64,000 bases of DNA from Acetivibrio clariflavus DSM 19732 (GTDB lineage: Bacteria; Bacillota; Clostridia; Acetivibrionales; Acetivibrionaceae), in the NCBI RefSeq assembly GCF_000237085.1, contig NC_016627.1, positions 3,658,118-3,722,117 of the forward strand. Reading direction: 5' to 3'. Below are positions 1 through 9,364 of this stretch, piece by piece; position 1 is the stretch's first letter; each line of letters opens with the position of its first letter. Made by a program: the position numbers and the translations under genes. A model generated the notes under the pieces. It made no database searches. It was not told the DNA's origin and saw only the letters and a list, made by a program, of their open reading frames with translations.

Positions 1-504
1 TCTGTTTTGACCATCTTCATCTTTTTTTAGTCCGGATTTAAATTTATCAAATAATGATTTTGATTTTTTCAGTATTACAGTATCCTCCACCGGGACACTT
101 GCAGTATCTTCTGTTTCGCTGTCTGTATTGCTTGAAAGACAAAATTCCACAAGCAAAGATACCGGTATTTTTATCTGATCAGTGAAATAAACACTGAATC
201 GTAAATCGTTTTCAAAAACCTGATTAAAAATTTTCTCCAATTGAATATCTTTTGTAATGAATCTAAAATTTGACCTGCGGTTTATCAATTGTTTACTTTT
301 TTCCAGGAGATTTTTGAAATTCACGTAATCTTCAATTACACCCTGGTCGGTCAGAAGCAATGTATCATACTCGAGATAATTTCGGGAAAGAAAATCGAGA
401 GCTTTTGAAAGGGATGCTTCACACCTGATTACGTCAATATTATTTTTCTCCAATGCCTGTTTCAGAGAATCGGAATTAGTGCCTGCTATCAAATACAGTT
501 TCAT
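1..504 (-). CDS. Hypothetical protein, 3' part cut off by the window edge
   Basis: The reading frame is open from an ATG at 502-504 (complement) to the window edge, giving 168 codons without a stop. A GGGGGTT ribosome binding site lies just upstream. The N-terminus MKLYLIAGTNSDS is followed by about 100 residues of alternating hydrophobic strands and helices, which could be a receiver-like or Rossmann-like fold. After that comes an acidic, Ser/Thr-rich linker and a basic stretch (KKSKSLFDKFKSGLKKDED) at the edge. I do not recognise the family. Proteins with a degenerate receiver followed by a P-loop ATPase (CpaE/TadZ type) have a similar start, but the part that would decide is missing. It lies 12 nt downstream of a 49-codon ORF that itself follows the PilZ gene, so the three may be co-transcribed. 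Confidence 0.6.
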   Translation of the reverse strand, partial: MKLYLIAGTNSDSLKQALEKNNIDVIRCEASLSKALDFLSRNYLEYDTLLLTDQGVIEDYVNFKNLLEKSKQLINRRSNFRFITKDIQLEKIFNQVFENDLRFSVYFTDQIKIPVSLLVEFCLSSNTDSETEDTASVPVEDTVILKKSKSLFDKFKSGLKKDEDGQNR

Positions 505-516
505 GGATAACCCCCA

Positions 517-666
517 CTATGCTAATCTTCTCAATGCGTTTTGTTTCGCCTGCATCTTTCCCCAAAGCCAGAAATACCGGTTTCTTTTACCTATACGGTT
601 ATGACAGCTCTTTATCCAAATTCTATTGAGAAGACCCTGCTGTTTACTTAAAGCGGTTAATTGCAT
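517..666 (-). CDS. Small basic protein, 49 residues, unknown function
   Basis: An ATG-initiated frame of 49 codons plus TAG fills the gap between the PilZ gene and the partial gene at the left edge. It begins 1 nt after the PilZ stop codon and ends 12 nt before the next ATG, an arrangement typical of translationally coupled genes. The product is very basic and aromatic-rich (for example RIGKRNRYFWLWGKMQAKQ), with no predicted membrane segment or signal peptide. No good Shine-Dalgarno sequence is visible, so translation would depend on re-initiation after PilZ. It may be a real small protein or only a fortuitous open stretch. Confidence 0.45.
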   Translation of the reverse strand: MQLTALSKQQGLLNRIWIKSCHNRIGKRNRYFWLWGKMQAKQNALRRLA

Positions 667-667
667 T

Positions 668-1315
668 TTAAACCATAGCGTTCTCAAGTTTATTTATATA
701 ATCGTATAACACAATATTGTTTTCTCTTAAAATATTGCATATCTGTATACCGTATTCAAAAGTCTTTCCCAAATTAGCCTTTCTTACTACCCTGCCCTTA
801 AAACTGCATCTTTGCCGTTTGTCTAAATTTATACTGATATAAACTTTGCTATCAACCTCAAATTCACTGGAGCAATCAACTCTAAGACCTTCAAAACTCA
901 AATCTCTGACTATAATTGCTTTTCCCGTATCATCAGCTTCATTCTTGATTATCCCCGAAAGGCTGACGAGATAACGACTTCGCTTTCTCATGTCATCACG
1001 TTTTTTAACATCCTTTATTATCAAAGTAATCTCCACCGGTGAACGGAACTTAATAGAAATAATCTCTCCATCAGCCCAAAAAACCTTATTGGATTTTACA
1101 AAACTTAATACAACCTTATCGTTCACATTGAACCTTTCCCTGTCAATAATATCGTCTATGGTTATCTTTATTTCCTCATCCTCCACAGTCTCGACTTTAG
1201 CTTCAAAATGCTCATCATATTCAAAGTGTTTGAGCTTAACGATACTATTTTTACTCAGTAATTTTTTTATACTGGAGTTTGCGAAAAAAGAGTTAAAGAT
1301 GGACTTTGGCGCCAT
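668..1315 (-). CDS. PilZ-domain protein (YcgR-like), probable c-di-GMP receptor
   Basis: The 215-residue product has an N-terminal YcgR-like beta domain (about residues 20-100) and a C-terminal PilZ domain. Both c-di-GMP-binding signatures are visible: an RxxxR motif (RKRSR, residues 110-114) and DLSFEG (138-143), the D/NxSxxG motif. In characterised relatives, ligand binding changes interaction with flagellar, pilus or polysaccharide machinery. The longest frame starts at 1333, but AAAGGAG sits 8 nt before an internal ATG at 1313-1315, so I place the start there. It is divergent from the PPIase gene and heads a short run that continues into the 49-residue ORF and the partial gene. Confidence 0.85.
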   Translation of the reverse strand: MAPKSIFNSFFANSSIKKLLSKNSIVKLKHFEYDEHFEAKVETVEDEEIKITIDDIIDRERFNVNDKVVLSFVKSNKVFWADGEIISIKFRSPVEITLIIKDVKKRDDMRKRSRYLVSLSGIIKNEADDTGKAIIVRDLSFEGLRVDCSSEFEVDSKVYISINLDKRQRCSFKGRVVRKANLGKTFEYGIQICNILRENNIVLYDYINKLENAMV

Positions 1316-1529
1316 ACCCAATTCTCCTTTCATGCTTCAAAGTTATATAAACAAACTTATTACACAATCAAGGTGTTAAACTTGGAAATTTGCCATAGCA
1401 ATGGATTATAACATTAACTAATGATGTTATCGTCAAATTACATAAAATAAATTATAGGAAATGGAAAGATATGCTGAAAAAAATAACAGTAAATATTGAA
1501 TTTATTTTGAACTAATTGGTGTATTTTAA

Positions 1530-1558
1530 TTGGACATATTCTCAAAAATTTGTTATTA
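1530..1558 (+). promoter_or_regulatory. SigA-type promoter of the parvulin gene
   Basis: TTGGAC at 1530-1535 and TTATTA at 1553-1558 are separated by 17 nt, with TG at 1551-1552 giving an extended -10. An alternative -10, TATTAT, lies 2 nt further on. The AAGGAGA ribosome binding site at 1577-1583 and the ATG at 1594 follow. Confidence 0.55.
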
Positions 1559-1593
1559 TTACTTTATATTTATTAAAAGGAGACATGTAAGTT

Positions 1594-2343
1594 ATGGATA
1601 GTAGAGTTCTTGCAAAAATAGGAAACAGGGAGATTACCACAGAGGATATAAGGTTTTTTTTAAGAAATGTGGATCCCAGAATAACTTCCCAATATAACAG
1701 TCCTGACGGGTTAAAGCAACTCGTATCCCAGTTAACGGAACAGGAGCTGTTTTATTTGGACGCAATTGATAATGGGCTTGACAAAGAAACGGAATTCCTT
1801 GCAGAATTGGAAAGAGTCAAAGCAAATCTGTTAAAACAATATGCCTTAAGCAAATTAATCAACTCAGTTACTGTAAATGAAGTGGAAATGAAAAAATATT
1901 ACAACGAAAACAAAGAAGATTTTGTTGAACCTGAATCTATTAAAGCAAGTCACATTTTAGTAAAAGATGAAGAAACCGCAAACAAAATTATTGCTGAACT
2001 GGAAAATGGCAAAAAGTTTGAAGATGCTGCCAGGGAATATTCCCTCTGCCCTTCAAAAGAGAATGGAGGAGACTTGGGTTTCTTCCCCAGAGGCAGAATG
2101 GTTCCCGAATTCGAAGTTGCAGCCTTCGCTTTGGAAAAAGGCGAATTTACCAAAACTCCTGTTAAAACAAAGTTCGGCTATCATATTATAAAGTTGACCG
2201 GAAGAAGAGAGACAATGGAATTAACCTTCAGTGAAGCTGAAGAAAGAGTCAGAGCAGCACTTTTGAATAAAAAACAGCAGGAAGAATACTATAAAAAAGT
2301 AGAAGAACTTAAGCAAAAATATGAAATTAAGCTTTTTATATAG
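1594..2343 (+). CDS. Parvulin-type peptidyl-prolyl cis-trans isomerase, cytoplasmic
   Basis: The 249-residue protein has an N-terminal SurA/trigger-like helical region (1-105) and one parvulin domain (about 112-207). Family motifs are present: ASHILVK at the domain start, GGDLGFFPRGRMVPEFE in the middle, and FGYHIIKLTGR at its end. A C-terminal helix of about 40 residues completes the N/C chaperone module. There is no signal peptide or lipobox, so unlike PrsA it should act in the cytoplasm as a folding catalyst/chaperone. It is monocistronic, with its own promoter upstream and a strong bidirectional terminator 70 nt downstream. The nearest named relatives are the cytosolic parvulins of Clostridia; the precise substrate is unknown. 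Confidence 0.9.
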   Translation: MDSRVLAKIGNREITTEDIRFFLRNVDPRITSQYNSPDGLKQLVSQLTEQELFYLDAIDNGLDKETEFLAELERVKANLLKQYALSKLINSVTVNEVEMKKYYNENKEDFVEPESIKASHILVKDEETANKIIAELENGKKFEDAAREYSLCPSKENGGDLGFFPRGRMVPEFEVAAFALEKGEFTKTPVKTKFGYHIIKLTGRRETMELTFSEAEERVRAALLNKKQQEEYYKKVEELKQKYEIKLFI

Positions 2344-2412
2344 TTAATTACAAAGTTATATATTGACTAAAACAGAATTAATATACAGTAATAATGTAAC
2401 CGATAAGTAGTT

Positions 2413-2444
2413 TAGGGGCTTTGTCTTCTCTGACAAAGCCCCTA
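2413..2444. terminator. Bidirectional Rho-independent terminator
   Basis: A 13-bp perfect stem (TAGGGGCTTTGTC with GACAAAGCCCCTA) closes a 6-nt loop between two convergent genes. It is GC-rich in the middle. The T-tracts are modest on both sides, so it probably serves both the parvulin gene and the NA37 gene. Confidence 0.8.
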
Positions 2445-2450
2445 TAGTTG

Positions 2451-3476
2451 TCAATTGTGATTTATGCTTGATATATTCTTAATAATTACAGTTTTTGTTC
2501 CGTCAGGATTGTTGATTATTTCAAACTTATCTTTATTTCCAAACAGTTCATAGTCTATCACAATCTCTATGTTGTCATCGGTTTTCAGTCTGATTTTTCT
2601 GAGCCTTTTTTCAACCCATTCCCTATCCACTTCAAATTTTTCATGGGTAAGGCCTTTTTCGCGCAAATTGTTAACAAATTCGTCACGAAGTTCTTCTTTT
2701 TTGCCAAATATCCTGTTAGAAAAAGCCTCTATATCAATTTCATCTTCCTCGTGAATTGCAGTATTTACCAATTCTCTTACTTCTTCTGCAAAAGGCTCTC
2801 CTTCTTTTATTTTATCCCGTACCCATTTTTCAGTTTCCTTCTTCAGTATTTTTGTACAGGCTTTGCTGTCAAGTACTAGCTCTGCCCCCAGAAAGGTGTT
2901 GAGAAAAAACATAGCTACAGGCTCTTCTGCACCTTTAGATATTTGATTGTCAAGAATAACAAGCTCATAGTCATTATCAAGCACCGGAGACAGAACAAAG
3001 GCACATTTCTGTATTCTCTGATTGACTCCCGGAAGACTTATATCCTGTTTTCTTATATTAATCTTGAATTTGTTTTCCACCATTTCAATATCATGAATAA
3101 AGGACACGGTATAATCCATCTTTAGGATTGCTACTGCCGGAAGACTTTCATCTTCGTAAAGACACACAATTAAATCTGTAGAAGATATACTGCTGTTTGT
3201 CTTTATTGCCTTAAAAAGTTGCCTTGCTATCTCCTTAGAACCTTCGAGGAAATAATCGTCCTCGGATAAAATCCTATAAGAAACTTCCTTAACAATGTTA
3301 AGGCCGTCTTTAAATCTCCCTTTCCTGGCATCATCATCGTTCATAGACTTTATAATATGTTTTTCCAAAAACACTTGAATATCATCATTTATCTCCAATT
3401 CAAACTCATTCAATAAAGGCTCGTCGGCTCCTTTGTCAAGTACATGGATAACAGCTTTTTTTATCTCTATAGCCAA
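2451..3476 (-). CDS. 37-kDa nucleoid-associated protein (NdpA/YejK family, NA37)
   Basis: The 341-residue product has the layout of the NA37 family: a start resembling MAIEIKKAVIHVLDK, a long alpha/beta body with 'SSTDLIVCLY' and 'SLPAVAILKMDY', and an acidic C-terminal helical region. Members co-purify with the bacterial nucleoid; in Clostridia the molecular role is undetermined. The start is a TTG at 3474-3476, supported by GGGAGG 8 nt upstream; no ATG is better placed. The gene is separated from clpE upstream by a strong terminator, so it likely has its own promoter in the 3477-3540 gap, although no clear -35/-10 pair is visible there. Confidence 0.8.
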   Translation of the reverse strand: MAIEIKKAVIHVLDKGADEPLLNEFELEINDDIQVFLEKHIIKSMNDDDARKGRFKDGLNIVKEVSYRILSEDDYFLEGSKEIARQLFKAIKTNSSISSTDLIVCLYEDESLPAVAILKMDYTVSFIHDIEMVENKFKINIRKQDISLPGVNQRIQKCAFVLSPVLDNDYELVILDNQISKGAEEPVAMFFLNTFLGAELVLDSKACTKILKKETEKWVRDKIKEGEPFAEEVRELVNTAIHEEDEIDIEAFSNRIFGKKEELRDEFVNNLREKGLTHEKFEVDREWVEKRLRKIRLKTDDNIEIVIDYELFGNKDKFEIINNPDGTKTVIIKNISSINHN

Positions 3477-3540
3477 TTACTAAACCTCCCTAAAAAATTC
3501 GGATTATCCTTTGCAGTTTTATGTTATTTTTTAACGCATA

Positions 3541-3565
3541 AAACGGGGATTTGACATCCCCGTTT
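3541..3565 (-). terminator. Terminator downstream of clpE
   Basis: A 10-bp perfect stem (AAACGGGGAT / ATCCCCGTTT) surrounds a 5-nt loop. On the minus strand it is followed by TTTTATG, fitting termination of the clpE transcript 37 nt after its stop codon. Confidence 0.8.
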
Positions 3566-3601
3566 CTTTGCTGTATTACGTTATATAATCTTCAACGGAA
3601 A

Positions 3602-5965
3602 TTATTCAGATTCAAGCTGCAAATCGTTTTTTTGCCTAAAATTCAATCCGTTGCTGTCAGCATCAATTATAATATGGCTTCCTTCCTTGTATTCTCCTCT
3701 AAGATAGCGGTCAACCAATTCATCTTCGATGTATTTCTGTATTGTTCTTCTAAGAGGCCTTGCACCATATTTCTGGTCGTATCCCTGCTTCAGTATATAA
3801 TCCTGTACAGCTTCAGTCATCTCAATCTTTATTCCTTTATTTTCAACTTCTTCAACAACTTCCTTAAGCATTAAGTTGACTATTTGTTTTAATTCATCTC
3901 TGCTGAGTTCATTAAATACAATTATTTCATCTATACGGTTTAAAAACTCCGGTCTGAATGTTTCCTTCAATACCTCATTAACTTTATTTTCAAGAGCAAT
4001 ATAATTGTCATTGGCAAAGCCTATTCCATGTGCTTTAAGGCTGGTACCGGCATTGGAAGTCATAATTATTATTGTATTTTCAAAGCTAACTGTTCTTCCG
4101 TGGCTGTCGGTTACCCGGCCATCCTCAAGAATCTGTAAGAGCATATTAAATACGTCTGGATGAGCTTTTTCAATTTCATCCAAAAGAATAACCGAGTAGG
4201 GCTTACGTCTGACTTTTTCAGTCAGCTGACCTCCATCGTCATAACCCACATACCCCGGAGGTGCTCCAATCATTTTTGAAACAGTGTGTTTCTCCATATA
4301 CTCGGACATATCCAGTCTTATCAGAGCTTCTTCACTCTCAAAAAGCTCAACGGCAAGGGCTTTGACCAATTCAGTTTTTCCAACTCCTGTAGGTCCTACA
4401 AAAATAAAGGAAGTTGGCCTTTTCTTTCTCTTAAAGTCTGCCCTGTTGCGTCTTATTGCCTTTGCAACACTGGATACGGCATGCTTCTGTCCAATAATCC
4501 TCTTATGAAGTCTTTCTTCAAGGTTCAGCAATTTCTTGGCCTCAATTTCGGTAAGCCTTTGAACCGGAATTTTAGTCCACGATTCAATTACATGGGCCAC
4601 ATCATCTATGGTCAATTCCAATGCTTTGTTCTTTTTCTCTATCTCATTTATCTTTTCTATAAGTTTACACTCTCTAACCTTAAGGTCTGCGGCTTTCTGA
4701 TAATCCTCTATGGAATCCGCTGAAATTGCATTTTCCTTTTCTTCCTGTACTTTCTTAAGTTCTTCCTTAAGCATGTCATACTCTAAGAGGCTGACATTGT
4801 TAATATTTGCCCTCGAGCCTGCTTCATCAATAACATCTATGGCTTTATCCGGCAGAAAACGATCAGTTATATATCTTTCAGACATTATAACTGCTGCCCG
4901 GATTACCTCATCGGGTATTTTTACCCTGTGATAGCTTTCATAATAATCCTTAATCCCCTTAAGAATCTCTATGGTTTCTTCAACAGAAGGTTCATCGACC
5001 ATTACCGGCTGGAATCTTCTTTCCAAAGCCGAATCCTTTTCTATATGCTTGCGGTATTCATTCAGAGTAGTAGCACCAATTACCTGTATTTCCCCTTTTG
5101 CCAGAGCGGGTTTTAAAATATTTCCGGCATTCATGGCACCTTCTGCTTCACCGGCGCCCATGATATTGTGCAGTTCATCTATTACAATTATTATGTTACC
5201 AAAATGTTTTGCCTCTTCAATAATCCCCTTCATACGGCTTTCAAACTGACCTCTGAACTGTGTGCCCGCAACTATACTGGTTAAATCCAATTGATACACT
5301 TCTGTATTGAAAAGCTTCGCCGGAACCTTCTTTTCAACTATTCTAACTGCCAATCCTTCAGCTATTGCAGTCTTACCTACCCCAGGCTCACCTATCAAAA
5401 CGGGGTTGTTTTTATTCCTCCGGTTCAATATTTGAATTACCCTGTCAATTTCCTTGTCACGGCCGATAACCCTGTCAATTTTGCCTTCTTTTGCCTTTTC
5501 ATTAAGATTTGTACCATAGGTGTCGAGATATTTTTTCTTCTTTGGCGGCTTCTTATCGTGGGTTTTGGTACGGGTGTTATTCTTGCCTTCCCTGTCTTCC
5601 TTCAATGAACTGTCATCCGATGTATCTTTCGATTCACTGTCTTTACTGCCCGATGCTTCATTGTTCTTAAATAAGGTTTTATTGAAAAAGTTCAGAAAAG
5701 GGTTTGAACTGCCCGAACCCGGTTCTGTAACCATACTGCCTAAATTATTTATATCAAGTTCTTCAAAAAAACTTCCCATCTGTTTATTTAAATCTTCCAT
5801 TTCTTCTTCAGAAATACCTGTCTGCTCAATAATCTGCTTTATGGGCTGAATTCCCTGTTTTCTGGCACAAGAAAAACATAAACCTTCCTGGGTTTGCTTG
5901 CCGTCCAAAATCTTTGTTATAAATACTACTGCTATATTTTCTTTACATATAGAGCACATCATCAT
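3602..5965 (-). CDS. clpE: ClpE-type AAA+ unfoldase of the Clp protease
   Basis: The 787-residue protein has an N-terminal C4 zinc finger (CSICK near residue 4 and CFSCARK about 27 residues later), which distinguishes ClpE from ClpC (N-repeat domain) and ClpB. An acidic/basic linker leads to the first AAA+ module (Walker A GEPGVGKT, Walker [10 protein letters not shown]). A short middle region follows, then the second module ([18 protein letters not shown]). It would unfold damaged proteins for ClpP in the cytoplasm. The longest frame starts at 5983, but GGGAG lies 8 nt before the ATG at 5963-5965, which I prefer. Close relatives are under CtsR control in Bacillus, but no matching CtsR heptad repeat is visible here. 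It has its own promoter. Confidence 0.93.
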   Translation of the reverse strand: MMMCSICKENIAVVFITKILDGKQTQEGLCFSCARKQGIQPIKQIIEQTGISEEEMEDLNKQMGSFFEELDINNLGSMVTEPGSGSSNPFLNFFNKTLFKNNEASGSKDSESKDTSDDSSLKEDREGKNNTRTKTHDKKPPKKKKYLDTYGTNLNEKAKEGKIDRVIGRDKEIDRVIQILNRRNKNNPVLIGEPGVGKTAIAEGLAVRIVEKKVPAKLFNTEVYQLDLTSIVAGTQFRGQFESRMKGIIEEAKHFGNIIIVIDELHNIMGAGEAEGAMNAGNILKPALAKGEIQVIGATTLNEYRKHIEKDSALERRFQPVMVDEPSVEETIEILKGIKDYYESYHRVKIPDEVIRAAVIMSERYITDRFLPDKAIDVIDEAGSRANINNVSLLEYDMLKEELKKVQEEKENAISADSIEDYQKAADLKVRECKLIEKINEIEKKNKALELTIDDVAHVIESWTKIPVQRLTEIEAKKLLNLEERLHKRIIGQKHAVSSVAKAIRRNRADFKRKKRPTSFIFVGPTGVGKTELVKALAVELFESEEALIRLDMSEYMEKHTVSKMIGAPPGYVGYDDGGQLTEKVRRKPYSVILLDEIEKAHPDVFNMLLQILEDGRVTDSHGRTVSFENTIIIMTSNAGTSLKAHGIGFANDNYIALENKVNEVLKETFRPEFLNRIDEIIVFNELSRDELKQIVNLMLKEVVEEVENKGIKIEMTEAVQDYILKQGYDQKYGARPLRRTIQKYIEDELVDRYLRGEYKEGSHIIIDADSNGLNFRQKNDLQLESE

Positions 5966-6025
5966 TTTATCAACTCCCATCATAAGAGGATCAACAGTCT
6001 AACATTACGAGTAATAACTATATCT

Positions 6026-6121
6026 TCACATCAGCCTATTTGTATCAATTGGGGTGCCAATCAAAACACCAGTCCGAGATATTTTTCTTATTAAATCGAA
6101 GTTTACTATTAACCTATGCAT
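6026..6121 (-). CDS. Possible 31-codon upstream ORF in the clpE leader
   Basis: In the roughly 190-nt clpE leader, AAAAGGAG is followed 17 nt later by an ATG that opens 31 codons ending in TGA, about 60 nt before the clpE start. The peptide contains RTGVLIGTPIDTNRLM. The spacing from the Shine-Dalgarno sequence is too long for efficient initiation, so this may be a leader peptide, a gene relic or chance. Confidence 0.2.
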   Translation of the reverse strand: MHRLIVNFDLIRKISRTGVLIGTPIDTNRLM

Positions 6122-6160
6122 ATTAATTGCTTATATTTCTCCTTTTAATTCTATAAGGTA

Positions 6161-6189
6161 AGTTTATTCTAAAAAAAATAACTAGTCAA
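6161..6189 (-). promoter_or_regulatory. Promoter of clpE
   Basis: On the minus strand TTGACT (6184-6189) and TAAACT (6161-6166) are separated by exactly 17 nt. Transcription would start near 6154, leaving a leader of about 190 nt. Confidence 0.55.
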
Positions 6190-6213
6190 TTATCATTTCA
6201 AAAAATTTGATTT

Positions 6214-6230
6214 TCCGGCTGCAAGCCGGA
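6214..6230 (-). terminator. Hairpin between uvrA and clpE, possible weak terminator
   Basis: TCCGGCT and AGCCGGA form a perfect 7-bp stem with a 3-nt loop, 205 nt downstream of uvrA. On the minus strand it is followed by AAAATCAAATTTTTT, so the T-tract is displaced. The rest of the 5984-6434 gap holds the clpE promoter and leader and otherwise nothing I can identify. Confidence 0.4.
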
Positions 6231-6434
6231 TACTTAAATAAATTTTTTGAGATAGCTCATATTATATTTCCCAATTGTTTTAGTCTTCAATTATATCATA
6301 TCGCATCGCAAGCTGCAATTAAAGCGGAAACAGCCGGCATATTTTCATAATCTGCCTGGGATTATTCCATTTATTTAATATCCTGAAAATATCTCTTTAA
6401 ATAACAGCGCGACAATATATTCTGTTAGTTTTTG

Positions 6435-9266
6435 TTAACTGTTCTTCAGTATATCTTTAAGGAACTGACCGGTATAGGATTCCTTAACTTTTGCAATTTC
6501 TTCCGGTGTCCCTTCGGCAACTACCGTTCCACCTTTGTTTCCACCCTCAGGACCTAAATCTATTATATAATCCGATACTTTTATAACATCAAGGTTGTGC
6601 TCTATTACTACAACGGTATTTCCTGCGTCAACCAGCCTTTGAAGTATTTCTATAAGCCTGTGAACATCCGCAATATGAAGCCCGGTTGTAGGCTCATCAA
6701 GAATATACAAAGTCTTTCCTGTACTTTTCTTCGAAAGCTCTGTAGCAAGCTTGACTCTTTGTGCTTCTCCTCCCGACAAGGTAGTGGAAGGCTGTCCAAG
6801 TTTTATATATCCCAGTCCCACATCATAAAGAGTCTCCAGCTTTTTATATATTTTCGGTATATTCTTAAAAAACTCCATAGCATCTTCAACGGTCATATCC
6901 AAAACGTCAGCGATATTTTTATCCTTGTACCTGACTTCTAATGTCTCTCTATTATATCTTTTACCCTTACAAACCTCACATGGAACATAAACATCGGGTA
7001 AAAAATGCATTTCAATCTTTATTATGCCGTCACCGCTGCATGCTTCACAACGGCCACCTTTAACATTAAAGCTGAATCGTCCGGATTTATAGCCTCTCAT
7101 CTTGGCTTCAGTAGTATTTGCAAAAATCTCCCTTATGTGATCAAACACTCCGGTATAAGTTGCCGGATTCGACCTTGGAGTACGTCCAATCGGAGACTGA
7201 TCTATGTCAATAACCTTGTCCAGGTATTCCAAACCTTTTATTGCAGTATGCTCTCCAGGCTTAATTTTTGCATGATTCAATTCATTTGCCAACCTTTTAT
7301 ACAGTATCTCGTTTACAAAACTGCTTTTACCCGACCCGGAAACTCCGGTCACAGAAGTTAGGACTCCTAAAGGTATTTTTACATTTATATTTTTTAAATT
7401 GTTCTCCCTGGCACCTATAACTTCTATCCACTTTCCATTGGGCTTACGGCGTTTTTTCGGTATTTCTATCTTCTTTCTGCCACTTAAATATTGCCCGGTT
7501 ATTGAATTGGGGTTGTTTTTTATTTCTTCCACCGTTCCTTTTGCAATAACTTCCCCGCCGTGCACTCCGGCACCGGGGCCTAAATCTATGATATAGTCGG
7601 AGGCATACATTGTATCTTCGTCGTGTTCCACAACTATCAGCGTATTTCCCAAATCCCGCAATTTTTTCAAAGTCTTAAGGAGCCTTTCGTTATCTCTCTG
7701 ATGAAGTCCGATACTAGGTTCATCCAAAATATACAAAACCCCCATAAGACCGGATCCAATCTGGGTAGCAAGTCTGATTCTCTGAGCTTCCCCACCTGAA
7801 AGAGTACCGGCTGCCCTTGCCAAAGTCAAATACTCAAGGCCAACATCCACCAAAAAGCCCAATCTCGCCTTGATTTCCTTAAGTATCTGCCTTGCAATAA
7901 GCCTGTCCCTTTCCGAAAGGTTTAAATTCTCAAAAAAATCCCTTGCTTCTCCCACGGAAATGGTGCATAATTCGTGTATATTCAGATTGCCCACAGTAAC
8001 GGCAAGCGCTTCCTTTTTAAGTCTTGCACCTTTACACTCAGGGCAGAGGTCATTGCTCATAAAATTTTCATAGTATTCTTTCATACTTTCCGACTGGGTT
8101 TCCTTATACCTTCTCTCCATCATGTTTATGACACCTTCAAAGGGAGCCATAAAGGAACCGCTTCCGTATTCCCTTTCATAGTCCATCTTTATTTTCTCGC
8201 CCTTGGTGCCGTAAAGAATAATATCCAATATTTCAGGCGGAAGTTTTTCCACCGGGGTATCAACACTAAAGTTATAGTGCCTTGCCAGAGCATTTATACA
8301 CATCCTTGCATAGCTGTCTCCACTGGCAACATTCCAGCCTGCTGCATTAATAGCTCCCTCTGCCAAAGACAAAGACTTATCCGGTACAACCAAATTGGGA
8401 TCCATCTTAAGCAGGTAGCCCAGTCCTCCACAGGTAGGGCATGCCCCAAAAGGATTGTTGAAGGAAAACATCCTTGGAGTAATTTCACCAATGCTTATAC
8501 CGCAGTCAGTGCAGGCAAAATTCTGGCTGAACAACATCTCTTCCTTGCCAACCACGTCAACAATTAGCAACCCGCTGCTCAATTTGAGAACAGTTTCCAC
8601 AGAATCGGTAAGCCTCTTTCTTATATCAGGTCTTACTATCAGCCTGTCAACAACAATTTCAATGTTGTGCTTTTTGTTTTTATCAAGATTTATTTCATCA
8701 GTAACCTCATGAATCTCGCCATCTACACGGATTCTGACATATCCACCCTTTTTTATATCCTCTATCAGCTTGTGATATTCGCCCTTTCTGCCTCTGACCA
8801 CAGGAGCCAAAAGCTGTATCTTTGTACCTTCCTCCATAGCCATTATGCTGTCCACCATCTGGTCAACTGTCTGCTGGGATATTTCCTTTCCGCAGATATG
8901 GCAGTGGGGTACTCCTATCCTGGCATACAGAAGCCTTAGATAGTCATATATTTCTGTAACCGTACCCACCGTTGAACGAGGGTTCCTGCTGGTAGTTTTC
9001 TGGTCTATGGAAATAGCAGGCGATAATCCCTCTATATAATCAACGTCCGGTTTCTCCATCTGTCCTAAGAACATTCTTGCATAGGAGGACAAGGACTCCA
9101 TATAGCGCCTTTGTCCTTCAGCATAAATGGTGTCAAAGGCAAGGGAGGATTTTCCGGAACCGCTCAGTCCCGTAATAACCACCAGCTTATCTCTGGGTAT
9201 TTCCACATCAACATTTTTTAAGTTATGCTCACGGGCACCTTTTATAATAATTTTATCCTGAATCAT
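6435..9266 (-). CDS. uvrA: Excinuclease ABC subunit A
   Basis: The 943-residue product is full length for UvrA, the damage-sensing ATPase of nucleotide excision repair. Both ABC cassettes are complete: Walker A motifs [12 protein letters not shown] and [10 protein letters not shown], and signatures [12 protein letters not shown] and [12 protein letters not shown]. CxxC zinc modules sit within each half. UvrA dimers scan DNA and hand lesions to UvrB. The start is the ATG at 9264-9266, with a modest GAGAG ribosome binding site. It lies 98 nt downstream of uvrB on the same strand with no terminator between them, so the two form a uvrBA operon that should share the LexA-type control seen upstream of uvrB. 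Confidence 0.98.
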   Translation of the reverse strand: MIQDKIIIKGAREHNLKNVDVEIPRDKLVVITGLSGSGKSSLAFDTIYAEGQRRYMESLSSYARMFLGQMEKPDVDYIEGLSPAISIDQKTTSRNPRSTVGTVTEIYDYLRLLYARIGVPHCHICGKEISQQTVDQMVDSIMAMEEGTKIQLLAPVVRGRKGEYHKLIEDIKKGGYVRIRVDGEIHEVTDEINLDKNKKHNIEIVVDRLIVRPDIRKRLTDSVETVLKLSSGLLIVDVVGKEEMLFSQNFACTDCGISIGEITPRMFSFNNPFGACPTCGGLGYLLKMDPNLVVPDKSLSLAEGAINAAGWNVASGDSYARMCINALARHYNFSVDTPVEKLPPEILDIILYGTKGEKIKMDYEREYGSGSFMAPFEGVINMMERRYKETQSESMKEYYENFMSNDLCPECKGARLKKEALAVTVGNLNIHELCTISVGEARDFFENLNLSERDRLIARQILKEIKARLGFLVDVGLEYLTLARAAGTLSGGEAQRIRLATQIGSGLMGVLYILDEPSIGLHQRDNERLLKTLKKLRDLGNTLIVVEHDEDTMYASDYIIDLGPGAGVHGGEVIAKGTVEEIKNNPNSITGQYLSGRKKIEIPKKRRKPNGKWIEVIGARENNLKNINVKIPLGVLTSVTGVSGSGKSSFVNEILYKRLANELNHAKIKPGEHTAIKGLEYLDKVIDIDQSPIGRTPRSNPATYTGVFDHIREIFANTTEAKMRGYKSGRFSFNVKGGRCEACSGDGIIKIEMHFLPDVYVPCEVCKGKRYNRETLEVRYKDKNIADVLDMTVEDAMEFFKNIPKIYKKLETLYDVGLGYIKLGQPSTTLSGGEAQRVKLATELSKKSTGKTLYILDEPTTGLHIADVHRLIEILQRLVDAGNTVVVIEHNLDVIKVSDYIIDLGPEGGNKGGTVVAEGTPEEIAKVKESYTGQFLKDILKNS

Positions 9267-9364
9267 AAAACAACACTCTCATTTCTATAAAGCATTAAAT
9301 TGTTATAATTTATAATCAAATAAAAAGGAAAACTTAAACAAACATTTCGATTATATTCTAATTT

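Noticed and set aside
990-1379. Plus-strand ORF of 129 codons over the PilZ gene
   Set aside because: It is the antisense frame of a recognisable PilZ gene, with no ribosome binding site and a low-complexity composition.
5984-6434. CtsR operator or c-di-GMP riboswitch upstream of clpE
   Set aside because: No tandem GGTCAAA heptads and no GEMM-like core were found on either strand.
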